Positions 1 through 7,217 of a DNA stretch of 9,002 bases are shown here, piece by piece. The notes below the pieces were generated by a model, which saw only the letters and a list, made by a program, of their open reading frames with translations, searched no databases and was not told the DNA's origin. The DNA is from Deltaproteobacteria bacterium (lineage in GTDB: Bacteria; Desulfobacterota; JAENJC01). The translations under genes and the position numbers were made by a program. The stretch spans positions 1-9,002 of the forward strand of contig JAENJC010000033.1 of assembly GCA_016844545.1 (NCBI GenBank), read 5' to 3'. Position 1 is the stretch's first letter, and every line of letters begins with the position of its first letter.

Positions 1-899
1 AACTTGTGACATTGAGATGTTTTGAGAAGGTTATTAAACCACTGATATGTGTCAATAATCTTAACAAAGAATTTAGCTATACCATTGAAGAAGGAGAGTT
101 GTTTGCCCAGATAAGAACTAAGGTACATAATGTTCCAACAATCGGGCTGGTGGCTACGGTTGTTAAAACTGATATTACAAAGGCCATGTACTCCAACACA
201 ATGAATATCCTGATTAACTCCGTCACACTTCTTTCTCACCGTGATGACTATACTGCATCACATTCGGCCAGGGTATTTTATTATTGCTCTTATATTGCGG
301 AATACATGAAACCTTCGGATAAAAGTAATTTTTCCCGCGATCTATATCTTGCCTCAATATTGCATGATATTGGAAAGATAGGGGTGCGTGATAGTATTTT
401 GTTGAAGCCGGGAAAGCTTGAGCAGGTTGAGTTTGATCATCTGGCTACCCATCCAGTAAAGGGGCACGAGCTACTCCAGAATTATGTTTTTTTAAAAGGG
501 GCCGGAGAACTTGTTCGCGCTCATCACGAAAGACCGGACGGCAAGGGGTATCCGGACGGGCTGACGGAAGATAAAACTCCGCTTGGGGCATATATAATAT
601 CTGTAGCAGACAGTTTTGACGCCATGACCTCTTCGAGACCATACAGGACTGCTATGAATTATGATGACGCAATCAGGGAGATTGAAATTAACCTTGGAGC
701 TCAATATCAATATGACATTGGAAAGGCCTTCTTAAATATCATCTCTCCATCCCTTGTCAAAGAGGTCAATTCAAGCTCTCAACAACCCCTTTCCGAGATA
801 TCAAAGGAAATCCTGGCATCACTAATTAATACCGAGGTGCAGTCAAATGATGACTTAGGAGACCCGGTCTCTGGCAACAACCATAGACCAGCTGAATGA
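1..899 (+). CDS. HD-GYP domain cyclic-di-GMP phosphodiesterase (probably 5'-partial)
   Basis: The protein is expected to hydrolyse the second messenger cyclic-di-GMP in the cytoplasm. Counting from a GTG at position 6, the HD-GYP domain spans about residues 64-250. It has an early His in HSARV (His86), the HD pair in HDIGK (120-124), His149, the HHE triad (173-175), an intact GYP (181-183) and Asp202 in VADSFD. All metal-ligand motifs expected of an active enzyme are therefore present. About 60 residues precede the domain and match no family I recognise. The reading frame is still open at the left edge (the codon before GTG is CTT) and no ribosome binding site can be seen, so the true start is probably outside the window, with a longer N-terminal sensory or adaptor domain. 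The tail after residue 250 is polar and probably disordered. The next gene follows after 76 bases on the same strand. Confidence 0.9.
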   Translation, partial: LVTLRCFEKVIKPLICVNNLNKEFSYTIEEGELFAQIRTKVHNVPTIGLVATVVKTDITKAMYSNTMNILINSVTLLSHRDDYTASHSARVFYYCSYIAEYMKPSDKSNFSRDLYLASILHDIGKIGVRDSILLKPGKLEQVEFDHLATHPVKGHELLQNYVFLKGAGELVRAHHERPDGKGYPDGLTEDKTPLGAYIISVADSFDAMTSSRPYRTAMNYDDAIREIEINLGAQYQYDIGKAFLNIISPSLVKEVNSSSQQPLSEISKEILASLINTEVQSNDDLGDPVSGNNHRPAE

Positions 900-975
900 G
901 AGCCTAAAGAAGTCGTGGATAAGCTCTACCGGGACTCTTCCAAATATCTAATATTTCAAAAGGTACGACTATAGC

Positions 976-1566
976 ATGGTAGAGACAGGACTCATCTGCC
1001 CGAATTGTAAGGGCACTCTTAAAGAAAGTTATGCAGAGGCCAACTACGGGAGGGTCTTACTCCTTGACCAGTGTGAAACCTGCGGCGGGGTATGGTTTGA
1101 CCAGTGGGAGCTTTACCTGTTGAGAGAAGCTGAGACGAGGCGTCTCGATACAATTAATGAGGACACACTCCTGTCATCAAACCCGCACCCCCAGGGGGAA
1201 GATCTTTGTCCCCGGTGCAAATTAAGGATAGAACCTTTCAACGACCCCTCCTTCCCGAAAGACTCTCAGATCATGCGTTGCAAATACTGCAATGGACTTT
1301 GGCTAAACCGAGGGGAACTATCAAAATATGGTAATCATAAGGAGTCGATTCTAAGCAGTCTAAAGAGAGCTGCGCCGACTTATCTCCCTGTGGCAGAAGG
1401 GAAAGATAGGATAGAGGCGGTAAAGAGGCTTGGAAGCGCCATAAACCTGAAAACTGCGCCCGAAGAGACGCCGAAGTACGGCCTGATAGACGACGAAGAA
1501 GGCCTGAAAGAGGATGTCGCAGCTATTATTTTGCAGATACTCCTTAAACTGATATTCAGGATATGA
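976..1566 (+). CDS. Double zinc-ribbon protein (TFIIB-type zinc finger family)
   Basis: This 196-residue protein carries two zinc ribbons of the zf-TFIIB family. The first uses C8/C11 and C33/C36 and is followed by GGVWFDQWEL. The second uses C78/C81 and C102/C105 and is followed by NGLWLNRGEL. The W-(F/L)-(D/N)-x-x-E-L block after the second Cys pair is typical of this bacterial family, whose molecular role is not established; zinc binding is the only safe prediction. The C-terminus (about 179-196) is a short hydrophobic stretch that could touch the membrane or pack on a partner. The ATG at 976 is the only start available after an in-frame stop at 949-951. The nearest Shine-Dalgarno-like sequence, AAAAGG at 958-963, is 12 bases away, so initiation may be weak. 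The stop codon lies beside the start of comEC, suggesting coupled expression. Confidence 0.82.
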   Translation: MVETGLICPNCKGTLKESYAEANYGRVLLLDQCETCGGVWFDQWELYLLREAETRRLDTINEDTLLSSNPHPQGEDLCPRCKLRIEPFNDPSFPKDSQIMRCKYCNGLWLNRGELSKYGNHKESILSSLKRAAPTYLPVAEGKDRIEAVKRLGSAINLKTAPEETPKYGLIDDEEGLKEDVAAIILQILLKLIFRI

Positions 1567-1569
1567 GGA
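1565..1569 (+). promoter_or_regulatory. Ribosome binding site deciding the comEC start
   Basis: GAGGA lies five bases before the ATG at 1575, an ideal spacing. The upstream ATG at 1563 overlaps the zinc-ribbon stop codon as ATGA, but its only purine-rich sequence (CAGGA) abuts it too closely. The 1575 start is therefore preferred. The ribosome binding site overlaps the stop codon of the upstream gene, which fits translational coupling. Confidence 0.6.
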
Positions 1570-1574
1570 CTGTT

Positions 1575-4040
1575 ATGTCCCGCCCGATCCTTCCGATACT
1601 TGCATCCTACCTTACCGGCCTGATCGCAGGATACTATTTCAGCATCCCATCCAATATTCTAATTGCACTAATTTTTATATCCTTATCCCTTACAGCATCA
1701 TCAATACTGATCAAAAATGCGCCTGCCATGTTTTTTACCTTTTCCATGCTGGCTCTCTCTATCCTCGGCGTGGCAAGGATGAACAATCTCTTGAATCCAT
1801 TTTTACCTGAGACACACATTGCAAATCAAATATCCGATGAGCCTGTAAGCCTTGAAGGACGGATTTGCGAACCTCCAGAGAGATTATTGGATAAGACCAG
1901 GCTCTATATAGACTTATCGGCTCTTTACGTTGGCGCTGAGCCTCACCCTATGACAGGGAAGCTCCTGTTAACCATCGGCAGCAAATATGATTCTGGCGAG
2001 GCCCGCCCTCCCCTTTTTAAATACGGAGATACCATAAGGTTTCTAGCAAAGCCCAGGAAACCTCGAAATTTCCATAATCCGGGCGGGTTTGACTACGAGA
2101 GATCCCTGGCTCTGAAGGGAATATTTGCTTCTGCGTATCTGAAAGACGGATACGGGATCATAAAAACAGCGGAAGGTATTTCGTCAGTGAATCGTTGGAT
2201 AGAGGGGATAAGAGACTCCATAAGGGAGCATGTATTTAAAAGCGCTGGAACCACAGCCCCTGTCCTCCTGGCCCTGATCACAGGGGAGCAGGGAGAGATA
2301 CAAAGAGGGATAAGGGAGGACTTCTCCAGGGCAGGGACAGCCCATATACTTGCCATATCAGGCGAACATATCGGGATTATAGCCCTGGCCTCTTTTGCCC
2401 TATTCCTCTGGCTCTTAAAGCGCTCCGAACTGATTATGCTGCATACCAACATTTACAAGGGCGCAGCCGTTTTGACAATCCCCGCTGTAATTCTTTACAC
2501 CCTTATAGCCGGGAGCGGCTTCTCCATAGTCAGGGCCGGCATAATGGGCGGGACTCTTCTTGTTGCTGTACTGGTGAACAGGAGGAGGGATATCCCAAGC
2601 CTAATCGCCTCCGCAGCCTTCCTCATCCTGGTATTTGAGCCCCAGGCTTTGTTTGACATATCGTTTCAGCTGTCATTCGCCTCAGTCATATCATTGGCAA
2701 TGGCTGCTCCGTATCTGAAAATGGTTTATTCCAGAAATGCCGAGAATAATCTTGAAACCGGAACAAGTAGCGTCAAGCGCCGCATAATCTCATGGCTCGC
2801 CATCCCTGCCGCTGTAAGTCTTGCCGCCACCATCTGGACCGCCCCTCTTGTGGCCTATTACTTCAACCGGTTTTCTATAATATCGCCCCTGTCAAATCTT
2901 ATTACAGTCCCCCTAGTAGGGCTTATAGTAGTCCCCTTGGGCCTCATATCCTCCATATTTATCCCTATCTCGCAGACAGTTTCAGGTCTGCTTATAAAGA
3001 CAGACTCTCAATTACTTTCGCTGATAATATGGCTCACATCAAGGATAGCCGCCATCCCCATGTCCTCCATAAGGGTCGTTACTCCAAACATTTTTGAGAT
3101 ATCCCTGTTTTATATTGCAGTCGTCCTGTTCATTTACAGGGGCAGGATCATAGGGTGGAAACGGTTTTTCTATACCGTATCGGCCATTCTAATCATTTTG
3201 GAGTCTTTTTATTTTTTCAAGCCATTTTTTCAAAAGGAGCTGAGGGTCACCTTCCTTGATGTCGGCCAGGGTGAGTCAGCCCTTGTAGAGTTTCCCGGAG
3301 GCCAGCGGATGCTCATAGACGGAGGAGGCCTTCCAATGAGCGACTTTGAGATTGGAGAGAGGGTATTAGCTCCCTTCCTCTGGCATAAAAAGATCGGAAG
3401 GATTGACTATGTGGTCTTAAGCCATCCGAACTCTGACCATTACGGCGGCCTGCCGTTCATATTACGGAATTTTAATGTCGGCGAGATTTGGGAAAGCGGG
3501 GTCGAAGAAAAAAGCGAGGGTTATTTAGAGTTCAAAAAGGCAGTGAGAGAAAGCGGAGGGATTCACAAAAAGGTTGGAGACGGGGATCGTCTTTCTATTA
3601 ACTCCGTATCAATTGATGTAATGAACCCGCCGAAAGATTATAAGACAAACAGCGACAGGGATGCAAACAACGGGTCGGTTGTTCTAAAGCTTGCCTATGG
3701 TAAAACATCTTTCCTGTTTACCGGAGACATAGAGAAAGAGGCAGAGTACCTGCTTTTATCTAAAGGTAATGAGCTGAAATGCACAGTTCTCAAGGTTCCG
3801 CATCATGGCAGCCTTACATCAAGCAGCATCGCCTTTCTGGACAAGGCCAGACCCGATAAGGCCGTATTCTCAGTGGGGTACAGTAACCAGTTTGGATTTC
3901 CTAAAGAGTCCATAACCAAGAGGTATAAGGATGTCGGAACATCTGCTTACAGGACGGACAGGGACGGGGCTATAATAGCGTCAACTGATGGCGTCAAATC
4001 AAGATTCATCAAGACTTTAAACCACGCCCTTTCCCGTTGA
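1575..4040 (+). CDS. comEC: ComEC/Rec2 family DNA internalisation channel
   Basis: ComEC forms the inner-membrane channel that takes up single-stranded DNA during natural transformation. Numbering from the upstream ATG at 1563 (825 residues), the protein shows the full family architecture. There are N-terminal membrane helices (about 8-75), an extracytoplasmic DUF4131-type domain (about 80-205, with the NPGGFD motif at 172-177), and a Competence domain with multiple membrane helices (about 230-550, with HILAISGEHIGII at 261-273). A C-terminal metallo-beta-lactamase-like domain follows (about 560-810). Its key residues are visible: DVGQGES (566-572), DGGG (586-589), SHPNSDH (620-626), TGD (720-722) and PHHGS (746-750), consistent with a nuclease role for this domain. 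Length is normal and no frameshift is seen. It follows the zinc-ribbon gene with at most eight bases between them. Presence of comEC alone does not prove competence. Confidence 0.95.
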   Translation: MSRPILPILASYLTGLIAGYYFSIPSNILIALIFISLSLTASSILIKNAPAMFFTFSMLALSILGVARMNNLLNPFLPETHIANQISDEPVSLEGRICEPPERLLDKTRLYIDLSALYVGAEPHPMTGKLLLTIGSKYDSGEARPPLFKYGDTIRFLAKPRKPRNFHNPGGFDYERSLALKGIFASAYLKDGYGIIKTAEGISSVNRWIEGIRDSIREHVFKSAGTTAPVLLALITGEQGEIQRGIREDFSRAGTAHILAISGEHIGIIALASFALFLWLLKRSELIMLHTNIYKGAAVLTIPAVILYTLIAGSGFSIVRAGIMGGTLLVAVLVNRRRDIPSLIASAAFLILVFEPQALFDISFQLSFASVISLAMAAPYLKMVYSRNAENNLETGTSSVKRRIISWLAIPAAVSLAATIWTAPLVAYYFNRFSIISPLSNLITVPLVGLIVVPLGLISSIFIPISQTVSGLLIKTDSQLLSLIIWLTSRIAAIPMSSIRVVTPNIFEISLFYIAVVLFIYRGRIIGWKRFFYTVSAILIILESFYFFKPFFQKELRVTFLDVGQGESALVEFPGGQRMLIDGGGLPMSDFEIGERVLAPFLWHKKIGRIDYVVLSHPNSDHYGGLPFILRNFNVGEIWESGVEEKSEGYLEFKKAVRESGGIHKKVGDGDRLSINSVSIDVMNPPKDYKTNSDRDANNGSVVLKLAYGKTSFLFTGDIEKEAEYLLLSKGNELKCTVLKVPHHGSLTSSSIAFLDKARPDKAVFSVGYSNQFGFPKESITKRYKDVGTSAYRTDRDGAIIASTDGVKSRFIKTLNHALSR

Positions 4041-4064
4041 CTTGCTGACCAGATTGTATAATAA
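4037..4064 (+). promoter_or_regulatory. Possible promoter for the response regulator gene
   Basis: TTGACT at 4037-4042 overlaps the comEC stop codon. It is followed after 16 bases by TAATAA at 4059-4064, or after 14 bases by a perfect TATAAT at 4057-4062. Neither pairing is ideal in both sequence and spacing, so this is a tentative sigma-70-type promoter; the downstream gene may instead be read through from comEC. Confidence 0.3.
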
Positions 4065-4094
4065 TATCCCTTATCTTTTAGGTCGAGGAGAGAC

Positions 4095-5489
4095 ATGTCC
4101 AAAGGCAGGATACTCGTTGTAGATGACAGCAGGCTAAGCAGGACATTGTGTACCGACATACTGGCGGCAGACGGGTTTGATGTTGAAACAGCATCTACAG
4201 GCATGGAAGCCCTGAACCTGCTGAAGGCCAGGGATTTCGACCTTGTCATACTGGATATGATACTTCCTGATATCAGCGGACAGGAGGTGCTGCATAGGTC
4301 TAAACAGATAAAGGCCTCAACGAACTTCATCGTCCTAACCGGTCACGCATCGTTGGACTCCGCAATAGAATGCTTGAAAAGCGGCGCCTCCGACTATCTT
4401 ACAAAACCGCTAAACCCTGAAGAGTTCAAGATCATTGTAAACCGAAGCATTGAACAGAAGAGGCTATTTGAAGAAAATTCAGGACTAAAAAGGCTGACAA
4501 GGCTGTATGAGCTCAGCACGGTGATATCGACCTGCCTTGATAAAGAGAGATTCTACGAGGTAGTTCTTGATTCTATGTTACAGATAATTAACGGTAAAGT
4601 TGGAATATCGATATCGTATGACAGAGAACCTGTCGACTGGCATCTTAAAGCCTTCCGGGCAACCGACGAAGAAACGGCAAAAAATCTGGCAGATGCCCTT
4701 ATATCATATCTAAAACTGCCTGAGTCCGAGACTGGACTGTCAGGCAGACACGAGATTATGAACCTTGAATTAAAGGTATTGGTGGGCCTTCCATATTCCG
4801 ATATGGGTCCATTACTGCTTGTGCCCATCAGTCAGAATGACAGTATAGCAGGATACCTGGCCATATTCAGCGAATTGAATGGCTCATATAACAATTTAGA
4901 CATCGAAAATGCCTCATTCATTGCCAACCAAGCCACTCTCGCCCTGGAAAATATCCAGCTTTACAGCCAGGCCTCGGAGCTCACTTATATCGATGACCTG
5001 ACAAAGCTCCACAATATAAGATACATGGATATCGCACTGGAAAATGAGATAAAGAGGGCAAAACGCTTCAATGGACATCTCTGTTTCCTGTTTTTGGATA
5101 TAGACTATTTTAAGAGTATTAACGACAGTTATGGCCACCAGATTGGAAGCAAGGTACTTATTGAGCTCGGACGTATATTAAAAGAGATAGTGAGGGAAAT
5201 CGACACTGTAGCGAGGTATGGCGGCGACGAGTTTACGATCTTGCTTGTTGAGACAAACGCGGCAGGGGCGACGGTCATAGCAAACCGGCTGAGGGATATA
5301 GTTGAAAAACACCCCTTCATGACGGAAGAAGGGCTGTCTATAAGGCTCACTATTACCATAGGGGTTGCAGCTTACCCTGAACAGGCCTCCTCAAAGCAAG
5401 AACTCCTGACAGCGGCGGACAAAGCCATGTACAAAGGAAAGAATACAACCAGAAATATAGTCATTCTTGCTGAGGAAAAAACAGATTAA
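4095..5489 (+). CDS. Response regulator with GAF-like and GGDEF domains, likely diguanylate cyclase
   Basis: This 464-residue cytoplasmic protein should make cyclic-di-GMP from two GTP under control of phosphorylation. The receiver domain (about 4-118) has the acidic pair D10/D11, phosphoacceptor D54, T82 and K104 (the LTKP motif). Residues about 135-290 form a divergent GAF-like domain that could bind a ligand or aid dimerisation. The GGDEF domain (about 295-460) opens with DDLTKLHNIRY, has FLFLDIDYFK (331-340, metal-binding D335) and an intact GGDEF at 376-380. RxxD (R367-D370) lies exactly five residues before GGDEF, the position of the inhibitory product-binding site, so feedback inhibition is predicted. 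The start is supported by GAGGAG at 4085-4090, four bases before ATG. The cognate histidine kinase is not in the window. The gene starts 54 bases after comEC. Confidence 0.93.
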   Translation: MSKGRILVVDDSRLSRTLCTDILAADGFDVETASTGMEALNLLKARDFDLVILDMILPDISGQEVLHRSKQIKASTNFIVLTGHASLDSAIECLKSGASDYLTKPLNPEEFKIIVNRSIEQKRLFEENSGLKRLTRLYELSTVISTCLDKERFYEVVLDSMLQIINGKVGISISYDREPVDWHLKAFRATDEETAKNLADALISYLKLPESETGLSGRHEIMNLELKVLVGLPYSDMGPLLLVPISQNDSIAGYLAIFSELNGSYNNLDIENASFIANQATLALENIQLYSQASELTYIDDLTKLHNIRYMDIALENEIKRAKRFNGHLCFLFLDIDYFKSINDSYGHQIGSKVLIELGRILKEIVREIDTVARYGGDEFTILLVETNAAGATVIANRLRDIVEKHPFMTEEGLSIRLTITIGVAAYPEQASSKQELLTAADKAMYKGKNTTRNIVILAEEKTD

Positions 5490-5545
5490 GATGAAAATGC
5501 GAAAGAGATAAACCTTTCATCGCTAACCGAAAAGGTAAGTATCTG

Positions 5546-5649
5546 ATAATACCAATTCGCATTCAATTAAAGACGTTTGAATGCTCAGGTATAATACCAA
5601 GTAAGCTTTCGCCAATCTCAGAAGGAGATGTTTGAAAGCAACTTGGTAT
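5546..5649. repeat. Paired stem-loop element with ATACC/GGTAT ends
   Basis: Two inverted repeats sit side by side with one base between them. The first (5549-5592) has outer arms ATACC/GGTAT and inner arms GCATTCAA (5559-5566) and TTGAATGC (5577-5584). The second (5594-5649) has arms ATACCAAGT/ACTTGGTAT, then GCTTTC/GAAAGC, then ATCTC/GAGAT around a five-base loop. Both halves begin with the direct repeat ATAATACCAA (5546-5555 and 5591-5600). The outermost ATACCAA and TTGGTAT also form 7-base terminal inverted repeats of a 101-base unit. This architecture resembles small dispersed intergenic repeats (REP/BIME-like or MITE-like), but copy number cannot be seen from one window. No coding capacity is evident. 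Confidence 0.6.
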
Positions 5650-5659
5650 AAAATAGCCT

Positions 5660-5688
5660 TTGACAAAGGCTTGCCAGGGGAATAGAAT
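5660..5688 (+). promoter_or_regulatory. Sigma-70-type promoter upstream of the 5712 gene
   Basis: A perfect TTGACA (5660-5665) is separated by 17 bases from TAGAAT (5683-5688), five of six matches to TATAAT. Transcription would start near 5695, giving a leader of only about 17 bases that contains the ribosome binding site GAAAGGA (5696-5702), nine bases before the ATG at 5712. The -35 box lies inside the perfect inverted repeat AGCCTTTGACAAAGGCT (5655-5671). The -10 box lies between GGGAA and TTCCC arms (5678-5695). This promoter could drive the three-gene group ending with rodZ. Confidence 0.6.
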
Positions 5689-5711
5689 ATTTCCCGAAAG
5701 GATAGTATATA

Positions 5712-6386
5712 ATGTTTGAGTTGTGTGAACAAAAATGTTCCCTGCCATTGGAAAGGGAGCGTGTCATAAGACTCATGATGTCTTTCAATGAACCCATGGT
5801 GGCCGCTCCACATCACGCTGTCCAGCAGACCCATGCCTACATCTGCACATTTAAAGAGGATGAAAAGGTCTCCGTCTACATTTACCTCTATCTAACGACA
5901 GAAAAGGTCGGGCTCATGTACAGGTATCTTGAAGAGCCATCCTCTGAAGGAAGCCCGACTGCAGAAGATGATGCTGTCCAGTTTGCGGAGGATATGGGTT
6001 TTCTGATGGATGATCTGAGATTTGATGTGCTCCTTATATCGCAGCAGGAGAAACTCCTGGCTACTATCCCCATGTTCACCCCTATAATACCGAATATTCA
6101 AGAAGAGATGCCGGCAGAAATAGTTGAAGTTGTGCCTGAAGTGCCGATTGAAGCTGCCGAAATTGTTATCGAGGAAACAAAAGCTGTAGAGAAACAATCT
6201 ATTGTGCCTGAAGAGCCCATAAAAGCCACCGAAGCCGTTGTCGAAGAAACAGTTATAGAGGAACAACCTGAGGAAGAAAAGGTGCTGGAACAAAAGACTG
6301 AAGAAAAAGTTTGGGAACCAGAGAGATTCCTTAGTAAATTCAGGATGAGGGCAGCGGCAGCGAGAGTGAAAAATAATAAAGTATGA
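5712..6386 (+). CDS. Uncharacterised protein with acidic repeat tail
   Basis: I do not recognise this 224-residue protein. The N-terminal part (about 1-120) looks folded, with alternating beta-like stretches (VSVYIYLYL at 53-61, FDVLLIS at 104-110) and an acidic helix-like region (84-102). Residues 130-200 are low-complexity and rich in Glu, Val, Ile and Pro, with two 24-residue imperfect repeats (140-163 and 164-187, each starting with a V-P-E-x-P-I block). The last about 24 residues switch to basic (RFLSKFRMRAAAARVKNNK). There is no signal peptide or membrane helix, so it is probably cytoplasmic. The start is supported by GAAAGGA nine bases upstream and a good promoter further up. It is followed after 60 bases by a pilotin-like TPR lipoprotein and then RodZ, so a role linked to the cell envelope, pili or motility is possible but is a guess from position. 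Confidence 0.78.
   Translation: MFELCEQKCSLPLERERVIRLMMSFNEPMVAAPHHAVQQTHAYICTFKEDEKVSVYIYLYLTTEKVGLMYRYLEEPSSEGSPTAEDDAVQFAEDMGFLMDDLRFDVLLISQQEKLLATIPMFTPIIPNIQEEMPAEIVEVVPEVPIEAAEIVIEETKAVEKQSIVPEEPIKATEAVVEETVIEEQPEEEKVLEQKTEEKVWEPERFLSKFRMRAAAARVKNNKV
6129..6272 (+). repeat. In-frame tandem repeat, two units of 72 bases
   Basis: The unit encodes 24 residues rich in Glu, Val and Pro. TTGTGCCTGAAG recurs exactly 72 bases apart (6130-6141 and 6202-6213), and GA(G/A)GAAACA also recurs in register. The rest has diverged, so this is an old internal duplication within the acidic tail. Confidence 0.6.
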
Positions 6387-6446
6387 AAGACAAAGTAATA
6401 GATTATGCTTCATAAATCGTGGCTAATAGTAACTCAGGAGGTTTAA

Positions 6447-7190
6447 ATGAAAAAGAGTTTAGCAATCTTGTCGCTGGTATTGTTGATGCAGGGATGTGCT
6501 GCAAGCCAGGCAAACAAAGATAAATCAATGATCCACTACCAACTGGGGGTATCATACCTGAACGAGGGGGACAGCACTTCCGCCCTTAGGGAACTGCTTG
6601 AGGCCGAGAAACTTTATAAGGACGATCCAAGGCTGTTCAATGCCCTCGGACTTTCTTACCGTCAGAAAGGTGAGATAGATTTATCCATGCAGCAGTTCAA
6701 AAAGGCCCTGTTGCTTGATCCAAAGTTTTCAGAGGCCAGAAATAACCTGGGGACTATATATCTAGAAAAAAAGATGTGGGAAAACGCCATAGAAGAGTTC
6801 ACAAAGGCATGTGCTGACCTTCTCTACTCGACCCCTGAATATTCTTATACGAATATGGGATGGGCATACTTCAAAAAGGGTGACCCCATTAAGGCCATAG
6901 AAAGCTATAAAAAGGCCATAGAAAAGAACCCTAAGTACCCCAAGGCCTACCACGACCTGGGACTGGTCTACTTCTCTCTGGATAAAGCGGACAGCGCTAT
7001 TAATGAGTACAAGACCGCACTAAGAATATTTCCTAACTACATAGATGCCTATTACGATCTTGGACTGGCCTATATCAAGCTCAACAAAAAAAGTCATGCA
7101 CAGGATGCCTTTAAAGAGGTAGTCAGGATTGCTCCAGACTCCGAGACAGGGAGGAACGCTCAGGATTATATTGACCTTCTTATGAAATAA
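6447..7190 (+). CDS. TPR-repeat lipoprotein, PilF/PilW-like
   Basis: The 247-residue protein begins with a lipoprotein signal: two lysines, a hydrophobic core and C17 in LLMQGC. The residue after the cysteine is Ala, compatible with outer-membrane delivery. The mature part is almost entirely six tetratricopeptide repeats (about 28-61, 62-95, 96-129, 131-164, 165-198 and 199-232), recognisable from the G-x-x-Y and A-x-x-x-(Y/F)-(K/T)-x-A pattern. Length and repeat number match PilF/PilW, the pilotin-like lipoprotein needed for assembly of the type IV pilus secretin. Lying next to rodZ also copies the pilF-rodZ order known in Gammaproteobacteria. Since TPR lipoproteins are many and no pilus gene is in view, the PilF assignment is likely but not certain. 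AGGAGG (6436-6441), five bases before ATG, gives strong initiation. Confidence 0.82.
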   Translation: MKKSLAILSLVLLMQGCAASQANKDKSMIHYQLGVSYLNEGDSTSALRELLEAEKLYKDDPRLFNALGLSYRQKGEIDLSMQQFKKALLLDPKFSEARNNLGTIYLEKKMWENAIEEFTKACADLLYSTPEYSYTNMGWAYFKKGDPIKAIESYKKAIEKNPKYPKAYHDLGLVYFSLDKADSAINEYKTALRIFPNYIDAYYDLGLAYIKLNKKSHAQDAFKEVVRIAPDSETGRNAQDYIDLLMK

Positions 7191-7217
7191 AGAAGCGTCT
7201 TTAAGTTTGGGGAATTA

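Larger units (their letters stand above)
5490..5711. other. Structured intergenic region
   Basis: This 222-base gap separates the GGDEF response regulator from the next gene group. It contains the paired stem-loop element (5546-5649) and the promoter with its inverted repeats (5655-5695). A weak 7-base inverted repeat, GATGAAA/TTTCATC (5490-5496 and 5515-5521), follows the upstream stop codon without a T-run. I see no convincing intrinsic terminator, no RNA gene and no credible reading frame here. Confidence 0.6.

Noticed and set aside
942..956. AT-rich perfect inverted repeat AAATAT-CTA-ATATTT before the zinc-ribbon gene
   Set aside because: Short and purely A/T; easily due to chance. No convincing -35 box lies upstream to make it part of a promoter.
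5490..5521. Possible terminator GATGAAA/TTTCATC after the GGDEF gene
   Set aside because: The stem is only seven A/T-rich pairs with an 18-base loop and no following T-run, so it does not qualify as an intrinsic terminator.
5628..5651. Seven-codon frame (MFESNLV) with AGGAG immediately upstream, inside the second stem-loop
   Set aside because: The ribosome binding site touches the ATG, and the bases are explained by the hairpin arms; there is no sign of a leader peptide.
5523..5834. A 103-codon minus-strand frame across the intergenic region
   Set aside because: It runs through the inverted-repeat element and the start of the 5712 gene, has no domain-like content, and conflicts with the better supported plus-strand promoter and gene.
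5892..6413. A 173-codon open frame on the minus strand opposite the 5712 gene
   Set aside because: It is the antisense of the Glu/Val-rich repeat tail, giving a Phe/Leu/Arg-rich product of low complexity. It has no recognisable domain, and the plus-strand gene has a promoter and ribosome binding site.
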